64,000 nucleotides of DNA from Asanoa hainanensis (GTDB taxonomy: Bacteria > Actinomycetota > Actinomycetes > Mycobacteriales > Micromonosporaceae), in contig NZ_FZPH01000010.1 of the NCBI RefSeq assembly GCF_900188485.1, forward strand, positions 208,624 to 272,623. Reading direction: 5' to 3'. Each line of letters starts with the position of its first letter. Position 1 is the stretch's first letter. Positions 53,723 to 61,845 of the stretch are shown in pieces. Below the pieces are notes generated by a model. That model searched no databases. It saw only the letters and a program-made list of their open reading frames with translations, and had not been told where the DNA came from. The position numbers were made by a program, and so were the translations under genes.

Positions 53723-54934
53723 GTGACCCGCGTTCTGGCGCCGCTGGTTCGGGGTTCTACCTTTCTGCGCGGCGTGTACCTGTTGCTCGGTGGCGTGATC
53801 GCGCTGCCGTACGTGCTGCTGACCGTGGTCTTCGTCAGCATGCTGACCAGCGACGACGTGCCGAAGTCGGCCACCTGGCTGCTGGTCCTGGTCGCGGCCG
53901 TGATCGCCGTGACGCCGGCCTTCCTGCCTGGCACCCGGGCCGTCGAGATCGCCGCCGCGCGCGGGCTGCTCGGGGTGCACCTGCCCGATCCGACCGGCCC
54001 CGCCGACCGGGAGACCGCCCTGCGCGGCGCGCTCTGGTTCGGCCTGCACCTCGCGTTCGGAGCTCTGGTCGGCTTGGCCCTGTTCAGCGCCCTGCCGATG
54101 GCGCTGGTCTTCGTGTTCCAGTGGTTCGCGGGCGGCAGCATCAGCCGCACGGGCCTGCCGTTCCCCAGCTGGCACCCGGCGGGCCTCACCGCGGCCGGGA
54201 TCGTGCTGCTCGTGCTGCTCGGCTACGCGGTCGCCGGGCTCGGTGCGCTGGCCGCACAGATCGCACCGACCCTGCTCGGGCCGTCGCCGGCCGAACGGAT
54301 CGCCGCGCTGGAGGCCCGGGCCGGCCAGCTTGTCGAGCGCACCCGGCTGGCCCGCGAACTGCACGACTCGGTCGGCCATGCGCTCACCGTCACCACGCTG
54401 CAGGCCGCCGCCGCTCAGCGGGCGCTGCACGACCCGGAGTTCGTACGCCGGGCGTTGACCGTGATCGAGGAGACCGGGCGGGCCGCGATGGACGACCTGG
54501 ACCACGTGCTGGGCCTGCTGCGGGCGGCCGAGCGCGTCGACCGACCCGCGCCACAGCGGACCCTGGCCGACGTCGACCGGGTCGTCGCCGACGTGAGCGG
54601 CGGCGGTCTGCGGGTGGCGCTGACCCGCGAGGGTCCTCTCTCGACGGTGCCGGCGGCGCTGTCGCGCGAGGGCTACCGGATCGTCCAGGAGGCGTTGACC
54701 AACGCGGTGCGCCACGCCGGCCCCGTGCCGGTTACCGTGCACATCGCGGTCGCGGACCGGTCGCTGCGGATCGAGGTGGCCAACCCGGTCACCCGCGACG
54801 GGCCCGACGACCCGTCCGGGCGCGGCCTCGCCGGCATGCGCGAGCGGGTCGACGTGCTGGGCGGGCGGATGACGGCCGGCCGGGCCGACGGGCGGTTCAC
54901 GGTCGCGGTGCGGCTGCCGACGGGAGGGTCATGA
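53723..54934 (+). CDS. Sensor histidine kinase (HisKA_3)
   Basis: 403 residues. Four or so membrane segments in the first 190 residues with no large extracytoplasmic sensor, then HisKA_3 with phospho-acceptor His214 (RELHDSVGHALTVT) and an HATPase_c domain (EALTNAVRHAG N-box, GRGLAGMRERVDVLGG G-box). It is the NarL-type partner of the next gene, which it overlaps by ATGA. The stimulus is unknown; minimal loops suggest membrane-sensing. Confidence 0.92.
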   Translation: MTRVLAPLVRGSTFLRGVYLLLGGVIALPYVLLTVVFVSMLTSDDVPKSATWLLVLVAAVIAVTPAFLPGTRAVEIAAARGLLGVHLPDPTGPADRETALRGALWFGLHLAFGALVGLALFSALPMALVFVFQWFAGGSISRTGLPFPSWHPAGLTAAGIVLLVLLGYAVAGLGALAAQIAPTLLGPSPAERIAALEARAGQLVERTRLARELHDSVGHALTVTTLQAAAAQRALHDPEFVRRALTVIEETGRAAMDDLDHVLGLLRAAERVDRPAPQRTLADVDRVVADVSGGGLRVALTREGPLSTVPAALSREGYRIVQEALTNAVRHAGPVPVTVHIAVADRSLRIEVANPVTRDGPDDPSGRGLAGMRERVDVLGGRMTAGRADGRFTVAVRLPTGGS

Positions 54935-55575
54935 CGGTCCGCGTGCTGATCGTCGACGACGACGCGCTGGTGCGGGTGGGCCTGCGCGCGATCGTCGACG
55001 CCGAACCCGACCTCGATGTGGTCGCCGAGGCCGGCGACGGCGCCGAGGTGCCGCCGCTGGTCGCCCGGCACCGGCCCGACGTCGTGCTGATGGACGTCCG
55101 GATGCCCGACGTCGACGGCATCCAGGCGACCCGGCACCTGATGAGCACCGCCGCCACGCCGCCGCGGGTGATCGTCGTGACCACCTTCGAGAACGACGAC
55201 TACGTGTACGACGCGCTCCGCGCGGGTGCCAGCGGCTTCCTCCTCAAGCGGGCCCGGCCGGCCGAGGTGGTCGACGCGATCCGGCTGGTCGCGCGCGGCG
55301 ACTCGCTGCTGTTCCCGGCGGCCATCCGCCGGCTCGTCGCGGCCCGGGGTGGCCAGACCGACCGGCGGGTGGGTCGACTGACCACGCGCGAGGCCGAGGT
55401 GCTGCGGCTGATGGCGGCGGGACTGTCCAATGCGGAGATCGCGGCCCGGCTGGTGGTCGGCGGCGAGACGGTCAAGACGCACGTCGGCAACGTGCTGACC
55501 AAGCTCGGCGCCCGCGACCGCGTCCAGGCGGTCATCACCGCGTACGAGTCCGGCTTCGTCACTCCGACCGGCTGA
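54931..55575 (+). CDS. NarL/LuxR family response regulator
   Basis: 214 residues. Receiver domain with acidic pocket Asp10-Asp11 and phospho-acceptor Asp55 (VVLMDVRMPDVDG), Thr/Lys switch residues (VTTFE, LLKRA), and a C-terminal LuxR HTH: LTTREAEVLRLMAAGLSNAEIAARL (split around residue 162), VKTHVGNVLTKLG. Controlled by the preceding kinase. Target genes are not evident, possibly the membrane-protein gene that follows. Confidence 0.94.
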   Translation: MTVRVLIVDDDALVRVGLRAIVDAEPDLDVVAEAGDGAEVPPLVARHRPDVVLMDVRMPDVDGIQATRHLMSTAATPPRVIVVTTFENDDYVYDALRAGASGFLLKRARPAEVVDAIRLVARGDSLLFPAAIRRLVAARGGQTDRRVGRLTTREAEVLRLMAAGLSNAEIAARLVVGGETVKTHVGNVLTKLGARDRVQAVITAYESGFVTPTG

Positions 55576-55579
55576 GCCG

Positions 55580-55595
55580 TCCCCCTCGCGGGGGA
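55580..55595 (+). terminator. Short GC hairpin after the response regulator gene
   Basis: TCCCCC-TCGC-GGGGGA, 6-bp stem with a stable tetraloop, 4 bp past the stop. Weak terminator candidate without a U-tract. Confidence 0.45.
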
Positions 55596-55652
55596 GCGGG
55601 TTCACGCCGCGCGGGGAGTTCCCTTGGGCGTCCCGACGGGAGCCTGGGTGGC

Positions 55653-56729
55653 ATGACGAACTCACGATCCCTGGCCGGTTATCTGGCCGCTGCCTGGGCG
55701 CTGAGCTATGGGGTGGTCGCGGCGGTCTGGGCGCTGACCGGCGACGGCTACCCGTTCGGCGCCAACAACCCGGACGACCAACTGCACCCGCTGCGCGCGG
55801 TGCCGGTCGACATCGGAGCCGCCGTGTACGCCGTGGTGCTGCTCGGCGTCGGCGTGCTCGCCCTGGCCTCGGCGGGCCGCCACCCGATCCGACCCCGGCC
55901 CATCCTGCTGGGCGCGGGCTGGGCGGCGGTAGCCGCGCTGGTGGTTCTGGTGCCCAGCGCCCACATCCTGGCCGTAGCCGGCTACACCCCGATGCTGCTG
56001 ATCGGCGCACCGTTCGGCTGGCCGTCGGACATCGACTACGGCGTGATCTTCAACTGGACCACCGCGAACGAGGTGTGGGCCATCGTCGGTGGGCTGCTGC
56101 TGGCCCGGGCCCTGCTGACCTGGCGCGGCCCCGTCCGGTCCGGCCCGGTCCGCTGGGGCACGTGGGTCACCTATGTCGCGGCGGCGATCCCGGCCCTGTA
56201 CGCGGTGACCCGACTGGGCCTGGCCGTCGGCGTCGCGCTCGGGCTCATCGACGACAGCTTCGACGACCCCGACATGGCGCTCGCGGCCACGGGCCTGGGC
56301 GGGTTCGCGCTGGTCGGCACCTGGCTGACCATCGGCCTGGTGCACCCGTGGGGCGAACGCTTCCCGCGCTGGATGATCGGCCTGTCCGGCCGCCGCGTCC
56401 CGATCAAGCTGGCCACGATCCCGGCCACCGCGGTAGCCATCGCGGTAGCAGGCGCGAGCGCGAGCTTCCTCAGCGACCCAGACCTGATCGGCGACATGGC
56501 CTCGGGCGAGATCGCGATGTGGCCGATGGCTTTCTGGCCACTGTGGAGCGTGACGCTGCTGCTCGCGGCCTACGCCTACCACCGCCGCCGCACCGCACCG
56601 ACCGGTCAGGCAGTGACCGGGTCGGCGGTTGGGATCGAGGCGCGGACCGCCTCGTCGACGGGGGTGGCCGAGAGTCCGAAGGTTGCCTCGGCCAGCGTGG
56701 TGTCGAGCACGAAAGGGCGTTCCCACTGA
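55653..56729 (+). CDS. Hypothetical polytopic membrane protein
   Basis: 358 residues with about eight hydrophobic segments between residues 7 and ~310, loops containing GDGYPFGANNPDDQLHPLR and GAPFGWPSDIDYG. No family is recognised with certainty; such proteins often follow two-component genes in actinobacteria. The last ~40 residues (Thr/Ser/Ala-rich, after the final segment AAYAYHRRR) overlap the convergent oxidoreductase gene by 124 bp, which is unusual but no earlier stop exists in frame. Confidence 0.75.
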   Translation: MTNSRSLAGYLAAAWALSYGVVAAVWALTGDGYPFGANNPDDQLHPLRAVPVDIGAAVYAVVLLGVGVLALASAGRHPIRPRPILLGAGWAAVAALVVLVPSAHILAVAGYTPMLLIGAPFGWPSDIDYGVIFNWTTANEVWAIVGGLLLARALLTWRGPVRSGPVRWGTWVTYVAAAIPALYAVTRLGLAVGVALGLIDDSFDDPDMALAATGLGGFALVGTWLTIGLVHPWGERFPRWMIGLSGRRVPIKLATIPATAVAIAVAGASASFLSDPDLIGDMASGEIAMWPMAFWPLWSVTLLLAAYAYHRRRTAPTGQAVTGSAVGIEARTASSTGVAESPKVASASVVSSTKGRSH

Positions 56730-57520
56730 TAGCTCATCTCCACGAACTCCCGGGTGCGGCGGTCGAAGAGCCCAGCGGCTCGGATCGCCGCCTTCGGGTA
56801 GCTGCGGAGCCGCGGTAGGGGGTAGCCGCCCACCTGGGCGACCTTCGTGACCACCTCGCGCAGGGTCATCGGGGCGGGTGAGGGCACGTGCCACGCCTGG
56901 CCCCAGGCCCGGGGGTCGCGGGCCAGCGCGATCAGCGCGGCGCCCATGTCGCCCGTGTAGGTGAACGTGTGCGGGTTGTCGAGCGGGCCCGGCAGCCAGA
57001 TCGTCTTGTTGGCGCGCAGGCCCGGCATGGCCATCTCGATGACCGAGTAGCGCGGGCTCAGGTAGTCGGACCCCCGCACCTCGGTGACACCGCTGATGCG
57101 GCCCGACCGGTAGGCGGCGACCGCGTCCTCCCACATCTTGACCCGCACCCGGCCCTTGACGGTCGGTGCCGCCAGGGGCAGGTCCTCGGTCATCGGGCGG
57201 TCCACCGGGCCGTAGACGTAGAGGTTGCCCGTGATCGCCAGCGGTGCGCCGCTGGCCTCGGCCGCGGCCAGCATCGCCTCGGCCATCGGGGGCCAGTCGG
57301 TCGGCCACGTGTGGTACGGCGGGTTCGCGCAGTTGTAGATCGCCACCGCGTCCTTGCTGAGCTTGGTCAGAGCGGTGCCCGCGTCTGCGGCGACCCGCTC
57401 GATGTTGGGGTGGACCGGGCCGCTGCCGCTGCGGGTGACCAGGCGTACCTGCTCACCGGCCTCGGCGAGCTGGCGGGCGGTGGTGCTGCCAACTGCTCCG
57501 GCGCCGACGATGACATGCAT
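56606..57520 (-). CDS. NAD(P)-dependent epimerase/dehydratase family protein
   Basis: 304-residue Rossmann protein: MHVIVGAGAVGSTTARQLAE at the N-terminus gives the GxGxxG dinucleotide site, followed by YNCANPPYHTW, ITGNLYVYGP (active-site-like Tyr without the usual YxxxK) and a C-terminal substrate region. It is an atypical SDR; reaction unknown. ATG 57518-57520 has GGAGGAAG upstream. Divergent from a TetR gene with operator-like repeats between them. Confidence 0.87.
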   Translation of the reverse strand: MHVIVGAGAVGSTTARQLAEAGEQVRLVTRSGSGPVHPNIERVAADAGTALTKLSKDAVAIYNCANPPYHTWPTDWPPMAEAMLAAAEASGAPLAITGNLYVYGPVDRPMTEDLPLAAPTVKGRVRVKMWEDAVAAYRSGRISGVTEVRGSDYLSPRYSVIEMAMPGLRANKTIWLPGPLDNPHTFTYTGDMGAALIALARDPRAWGQAWHVPSPAPMTLREVVTKVAQVGGYPLPRLRSYPKAAIRAAGLFDRRTREFVEMSYQWERPFVLDTTLAEATFGLSATPVDEAVRASIPTADPVTA

Positions 57521-57545
57521 GGTCTTCCTCCATCGAGTGGATTGC

Positions 57546-57571
57546 GAGAGCACTGCTCTCTCTTGAGAGCA
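57546..57571. promoter_or_regulatory. TetR operator 1: three GAGAGCA half-sites
   Basis: GAGAGCA-C-TGCTCTC (57546-57560) followed by TCTT and another GAGAGCA (57565-57571). Both neighbouring pairs of half-sites are inverted. It lies 26 bp upstream of the oxidoreductase start and is copied next to the TetR start. Confidence 0.65.
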
Positions 57572-57599
57572 ATAGTCCACGGAGCGGTGCCCTCTGTCA

Positions 57600-57623
57600 A
57601 GAGCAGTGCTCTCTTATGAGACA
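57600..57623. promoter_or_regulatory. TetR operator 2: same three half-site arrangement
   Basis: AGAGCA-G-TGCTCTC (57600-57613) followed by TTAT and GAGACA, i.e. the same 1-base and 4-base spacing as operator 1, ending about 10 bp before the TetR GTG. Points to autoregulation plus control of the divergent gene. Confidence 0.65.
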
Positions 57624-57632
57624 CTTGTTCTC

Positions 57633-58322
57633 GTGAAGGCCACCTCCATGCGGGCCCGGCTGCGGGCCGAGATGATCGACGAGATCAAGGCGATCGCCCG
57701 GCGACAGCTGGCCACCGAGGGTGCGAACCTGTCGCTCCGGGCCGTCGCCCGCGACCTGGGCATCGTCTCGTCGGCGATCTACCGCTACTTCCCGAGCCGC
57801 GACGACCTGCTGACGGCGCTGATCCTCGACGCGTACACCGCTCTCGGTGACGCGGTCGCGGCCGCCGAGGGCGCGGTCGAGCGGGGCGACTTCGGTGGCC
57901 GGTTTCTCGCCATCTGCCACGCCGTGCGGGACTGGGCCCTGGCCAACCCGCACGAGTACGCGCTGATCTACGGCAGCCCGGTCCCCGGCTACGCGGCCCC
58001 GGCCGACACGGTGGCGGTGGCGACGCGAGCGGTGACCATCCTCGGCGGGGTGATCGAGGACGCGGCCCGGATCGGCCTGCTGCGCTACGACGACGTGCTG
58101 CCACCCGAAGTCGCGGGCGAGGTCGCGCGCATCGGCGAGATCATCGCGCCGAGCGTGCCGATCGGGGCGCTCAGCCGCACCCTCGGCACCTGGTTGCAAC
58201 TCTTCGGCTTCGTCAGCTTCGAGATCTTCGGCCAGCTCAACAACGCGGTCGAGCTACCCGGCCCGCTCTTCGAGCACCAGATGCGCGCCCAAGCGCGCTA
58301 CATCGGACTACCGCTGCTCTGA
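57633..58322 (+). CDS. TetR family transcriptional regulator
   Basis: 229 residues. N-terminal HTH: MIDEIKAIARRQLATEGANLSLRAVARDLGIVSSAIYRYF (residues ~14-53, split for reading), the classic TetR pattern ending in YRYFPSRDDLL. The C-terminal ligand domain is of the TetR_C/WHG-like type (ANPHEYALIYGSPVPGY). GTG 57633 chosen; ATG 57648, with AAGG 8 bases upstream, is an alternative. It most likely represses itself and the divergent NAD(P)-binding protein gene from the duplicated GAGAGCA sites. Confidence 0.92.
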   Translation: MKATSMRARLRAEMIDEIKAIARRQLATEGANLSLRAVARDLGIVSSAIYRYFPSRDDLLTALILDAYTALGDAVAAAEGAVERGDFGGRFLAICHAVRDWALANPHEYALIYGSPVPGYAAPADTVAVATRAVTILGGVIEDAARIGLLRYDDVLPPEVAGEVARIGEIIAPSVPIGALSRTLGTWLQLFGFVSFEIFGQLNNAVELPGPLFEHQMRAQARYIGLPLL

Positions 58323-58802
58323 GTCCTTGAGCGTTTCGCGGTGCTGCAGGTAGCGCTGGAGCAAACCGGTGAGTTCGCTCTGGATGAACTCGTAGAAGTC
58401 GCCCATCGCTGCGATCCGGTCGCCGGCCGGCGTCGATCGGCCGCCGGCGGCCGTGACGCCGCCCTCGGCCAGCTTGGCTACCTGTTCGAACAGGGTGCCT
58501 TTGACGATCGAGCCCATGTACCAGGCGTCGTCCGGAAGCTTGTAGCGGTCGCGGCGGGAGCCGGGTACCGCCGCGCGCTCGAGCAGGCCGAGATGCTGCA
58601 GATAGCGCACCGACTGCGAGACCGCCGCCGGGCTGATCTCCAAGCCGTCGCTGAGCTCCTTGGCCGTCAGTGAGCCGGCGTCGGAGGCCATGAGCTGCAT
58701 GAGTACGCGGGCCGCCATCCGCGGGAAGCCCCAGTCGGCGTAGAGCCGTGCCATGTCCTCGACGTACTGCCGCAGGGCTGCTTCGTCGCGTTCCCCACCC
58801 AT
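58308..58802 (-). CDS. MarR/GbsR-type transcriptional regulator
   Basis: 164 residues. Winged HTH LTAKELSDGLEISPAAVSQSVRYLQHLGLL (residues ~45-74), preceded by YADWGFPRMAARVLMQLM as in GbsR-like regulators of actinobacterial ABC exporters, and a C-terminal helical region. ATG 58800-58802 follows GGAGGAGG by 8 bases. Divergent from an ABC exporter operon; a palindrome in the gap (58861-58878) is the probable binding site. The 3' end overlaps the TetR gene by 15 bp on the opposite strand. Confidence 0.88.
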   Translation of the reverse strand: MGGERDEAALRQYVEDMARLYADWGFPRMAARVLMQLMASDAGSLTAKELSDGLEISPAAVSQSVRYLQHLGLLERAAVPGSRRDRYKLPDDAWYMGSIVKGTLFEQVAKLAEGGVTAAGGRSTPAGDRIAAMGDFYEFIQSELTGLLQRYLQHRETLKDSEQR

Positions 58803-58832
58803 GTCGCGCACCTCCTCCGTACCCGTGATCTA

Positions 58833-58890
58833 TCTTGACGCGCTCTTGACGCGAATCAAACTTCACAACTTTGTGAAGCAAGTGTAGCTT
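58833..58890 (+). promoter_or_regulatory. Control region of the ABC exporter operon
   Basis: Palindrome CTTCACAA-CT-TTGTGAAG (58861-58878). TTCACA (58862-58867) and TAGCTT (58885-58890) make a -35/-10 pair with a 17-bp spacer, predicting a start at the ATG 58898 with no leader. A tandem pair TCTTGACGCG at 58833 and 58844 (11-bp period) lies just upstream and may belong to a second site or to the minus-strand promoter. Confidence 0.6.
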
Positions 58891-58897
58891 CCAAATT

Positions 58898-59794
58898 ATG
58901 GAGAACGTCATTTCGGTCAACGGGCTCGTCAAGAGCTTCGGCCGGACCCGCGCCCTCGACGGTCTTGACCTGGAGGTGCGCCGCGGAGAGGTGCACGGCT
59001 TCCTCGGCCCCAACGGTGCGGGCAAGTCGACCGCGATCCGTGTGCTGCTCGGCCTGCTCAAGGCCGATGGTGGCACCACCACCCTGTTCGGGGGAGACCC
59101 CTGGCGCGACGCGGTGTCGCTGCACCGCCGCCTCGCCTACGTGCCCGGCGACGTGACGCTGTGGCCCAACCTGACCGGCGGCGAGGTCATCGACCTGCTC
59201 GGTCGCCTCCGCGGCGGGCTCGACACCAAGCGCCGCGACGAGCTCGTCGAGCGGTTCGAGCTGGACCCGCGCAAGAAGGGCCGCACCTATTCCAAGGGCA
59301 ACCGGCAGAAGGTGGCGCTGATCGCCGCCCTGGCCTCCGACGCGGAGCTGCTCGTGCTCGACGAGCCGACCTCCGGGCTCGATCCGCTGATGGAGTCCGT
59401 GTTCCAGAGCTGCATCAACGACGAGCGCGGCGCCGGGCGCACGGTCCTGCTGTCGAGCCACATCCTCGCCGAGGCCGAGGCGCTGTGCGACCGGGTGAGC
59501 ATCATCCGGGCCGGCCGCACCGTCGAGTCCGGCACCCTGGCCCAGCTCCGCCACCTGACCCGCACCTCGATCCACGCCGAGCTGGCCGGCGAGCCCAACG
59601 GGATCGGTGCGCTCCCCGGCGTGCACGACCTGGTCGTCGAGGGCGAGCGCGTCCGCTTCCAGGTCGACAACGCCGAGCTCGACACCGTGCTGCGCGCGCT
59701 CTCCACAGTCGGGGTGCGCGGCCTGACCAGCCAGCCGCCGACGCTGGAGGAGCTCTTCCTGCGGCACTACCAGAAGGAGGAGGGCCCGGCGTGA
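58898..59794 (+). CDS. ABC transporter ATP-binding protein
   Basis: 298 residues, DrrA/CcmA-like ATPase. Walker [10 protein letters not shown] (37-45), Q-loop region [18 protein letters not shown], signature [12 protein letters not shown], Walker [15 protein letters not shown]-loop [11 protein letters not shown]-terminal DUF4162-like region with [12 protein letters not shown]. Exporter, substrate unknown. The ATG has no ribosome binding site, consistent with a leaderless transcript from the promoter above. It overlaps the permease gene by GTGA. Confidence 0.92.
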   Translation: MENVISVNGLVKSFGRTRALDGLDLEVRRGEVHGFLGPNGAGKSTAIRVLLGLLKADGGTTTLFGGDPWRDAVSLHRRLAYVPGDVTLWPNLTGGEVIDLLGRLRGGLDTKRRDELVERFELDPRKKGRTYSKGNRQKVALIAALASDAELLVLDEPTSGLDPLMESVFQSCINDERGAGRTVLLSSHILAEAEALCDRVSIIRAGRTVESGTLAQLRHLTRTSIHAELAGEPNGIGALPGVHDLVVEGERVRFQVDNAELDTVLRALSTVGVRGLTSQPPTLEELFLRHYQKEEGPA

Positions 59795-61380
59795 CCGGCA
59801 CCTGGCACCTCTTCCGCCTGGCCCTGCGCCGCGACCGCATCGTTCTCCCACTGTGGACGATCCTGCTCGGGCTGTTCCCTGGTCTGGTAGCCAGCAGCTT
59901 CGCCAGCCTCTATCCCGACCCGGCCGAGCTCGCGAAGTTCGCCGCGTCCATGTCCAACCCGTCACTGACCGCCGTGTACGGACCGATCTGGGCACCGAAC
60001 CTCGGCGGCATGACCGCCTGGCGGTCCAGCATCATCCTGCTGATCGTCGCGCTGGCCACCGCGTTCACCGTCATCCGGCACACCCGAGCCGAAGAGGAAC
60101 AGGGCCGCCGCGAGCTGCTCGGCTCCACGGTGGTAGGTCGCCAGGCCGGCCTGGCCGCGGCCCTCCTAATCGCGCTGCTGGCGAGCACGATCGTCGGTGG
60201 CCTGACCGCGCTCGGCACCGCCGCGGCCGGCGCCGGCGGCACGGGTTCGGTCGCGCTCGGCCTCCAGTACTTCCTGGCCTGCCTGCTCTTCGGCGCGATC
60301 GCGGCGGTGGTCGCCCAACTCACCCAGGGTGCGCGCACCGCACGCTGGATCTCGGGCGCGGTGCTGATCGGCTCGTTCCTGCTGCGGATGCTCGGCGACG
60401 CCGGCGGCGACCTGAACTCGCCCCTGTCCTGGATCTCGCCGATCGGCTTCCTCCAGCGGATCCGGCCGTTCGCCGCCGAACGCTGGTGGGTGGCCGGGGT
60501 CGTGGTGCTGGTCGTGGCGCTGCTGGCCGCTGTCGCGTACCGGCTGAACGCCGTGCGCGACCTCGACGCGGGTCTCATCGCGTCGCGGCCCGGGCCCGCC
60601 CGGGCGTCGCGCGCCCTGCTCTCCCCACTCGGCCTCGCCTGGCGGCTGCAGCGTTCGACGTTGTTCGGCTGGCTGATCGGGTACGCGGTGCTCGGCGTGT
60701 TCCTGGGCTCGGCGACCGACGCGGCCGTCGACGCCGTCAAGGACAGCCCCGACCTGGGCGACGTGATCGGCCGGCTCGGCGGCGGCGCCTCGATCGCCGA
60801 CATGGTGATCGCCGCCGGTCTCGCGATCATGGGGATCGGCGCGGCCGGCCAAGGCGTACAGGCGGCCCTGCGGGCTCGGAGCGAGGAGAGCGCGCTGCGC
60901 GCCGAACCGGTCCTGGCCGCGGCGGTCGGGCGTACGCGCTGGGTCGGTGGGCATCTGCTGTTCGCGTTCTTCGGCCCGGCGCTCGGCCTGCTCGTGGCCG
61001 GGTTGTTCCTCGGGATCGGCTACGGCAGCGCATCGGGGGAGGGCGGCGGCGCGATCGGCCGGGTGACCGGCGCGGCCGCCGTCCAGGTGCCGGCCGTCTG
61101 GTTCACCGTGGCGATCGTGGTGCTGTTGTTCGGCCTGCTGCCCCGGCTGACCTCGCTGGGCTGGGCGGTCCTGGCGTTCTTCCTGCTGCTGGGCCAGCTC
61201 GGCGCGATCCTCCAGCTCAGCCAGTGGGCGCTGGACCTGTCGCCGTTCAGCCACCTGCCGGCACTGCCGGGCGGCGACCTGACCGTGACGCCGCTGGTCT
61301 GGCTGGTCGCCCTGGCGGCGGCGCTGACGGCGGCGGGCCTGGCCGGCTTCCGCCGGCGCGACCTGGCCAGCGGCGGATAG
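59791..61380 (+). CDS. ABC transporter permease (two-repeat exporter type)
   Basis: 529 residues with about 12 membrane segments arranged as two similar halves (each opening [13 protein letters not shown]-like / [15 protein letters not shown]-like), i.e. a fused ABC-2 permease as found with GbsR/TetR-regulated exporters in actinobacteria. [15 protein letters not shown] and [21 protein letters not shown] are the two coupling-helix-like loops, one per half. Acts with the preceding ATPase; AAGGAGGAGG precedes the GTG. Confidence 0.9.
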   Translation: MTGTWHLFRLALRRDRIVLPLWTILLGLFPGLVASSFASLYPDPAELAKFAASMSNPSLTAVYGPIWAPNLGGMTAWRSSIILLIVALATAFTVIRHTRAEEEQGRRELLGSTVVGRQAGLAAALLIALLASTIVGGLTALGTAAAGAGGTGSVALGLQYFLACLLFGAIAAVVAQLTQGARTARWISGAVLIGSFLLRMLGDAGGDLNSPLSWISPIGFLQRIRPFAAERWWVAGVVVLVVALLAAVAYRLNAVRDLDAGLIASRPGPARASRALLSPLGLAWRLQRSTLFGWLIGYAVLGVFLGSATDAAVDAVKDSPDLGDVIGRLGGGASIADMVIAAGLAIMGIGAAGQGVQAALRARSEESALRAEPVLAAAVGRTRWVGGHLLFAFFGPALGLLVAGLFLGIGYGSASGEGGGAIGRVTGAAAVQVPAVWFTVAIVVLLFGLLPRLTSLGWAVLAFFLLLGQLGAILQLSQWALDLSPFSHLPALPGGDLTVTPLVWLVALAAALTAAGLAGFRRRDLASGG

Positions 61381-61399
61381 CCGCCAGAGGCGGATGCGA

Positions 61400-61423
61400 G
61401 GCTCGTCGGACGTCCGGCGAGCC
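61400..61423 (+). terminator. 24-bp near-perfect palindrome after the permease gene
   Basis: GGCTCGTCGGAC/GTCCGGCGAGCC, 11 of 12 positions complementary, 20 bp past the stop. Likely terminator of the exporter operon. The rest of the 129-bp gap up to the STAS gene holds nothing I can assign. Confidence 0.5.
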
Positions 61424-61509
61424 CCGCGCCGCCCCGGCTGCCGCCGGACCGACGACGCTGGTGGGCCCGCGCGGACGAGCTGACCGGAGCCCCGGTGCCG
61501 GCCTGACGG

Positions 61510-61806
61510 TCAACCGCCCGGATCGTCGATCGGGACCACCCCGAGCAGGCCGGTCAGGGTGAGCAGGTGGCACAGCCGCTCGTCGGCACCCTCGACGCTG
61601 ACCTCGCAGCCGTGCCGGCGGGCGGTCAGGCAGATCCGGGCCAGCGCCTCGACCGTCAGCATGTCGGGGTCCGCGACCGCGGCGACGCAGACCACCACCC
61701 GCACCGGGCGGCCGAGCGCGGCCAACCGCTCGCACAGCCCGAGGATCTCGCCGCGCCGGATGGTCGGGCCGAGCGTCAGTAGGTAGCGACCTGTCGACGG
61801 CTGCAT
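61510..61806 (-). CDS. STAS domain protein (anti-sigma factor antagonist-like)
   Basis: 98 residues, a lone STAS domain: beta strand RYLLTLGPTIRRGEI, VRVVVCVAAVADPDMLTVEALARICLTARRHGCEVSVEG (split near residue 45), and DERLCHLLTLTGLLGVVPI. The usual phosphorylatable D-S/T-S/T-G segment is replaced by DPDMLTVEAL, so regulation by serine phosphorylation is doubtful. ATG 61806 chosen for GGAGG 5 bases upstream; GTG 61836 would add ten residues. Same direction as the FtsX-type gene and 39 bp after it. Confidence 0.75.
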   Translation of the reverse strand: MQPSTGRYLLTLGPTIRRGEILGLCERLAALGRPVRVVVCVAAVADPDMLTVEALARICLTARRHGCEVSVEGADERLCHLLTLTGLLGVVPIDDPGG

Positions 61807-61845
61807 ACGCACCTCCGCCCGGGACGGCGCCGTCACCCATCGACA

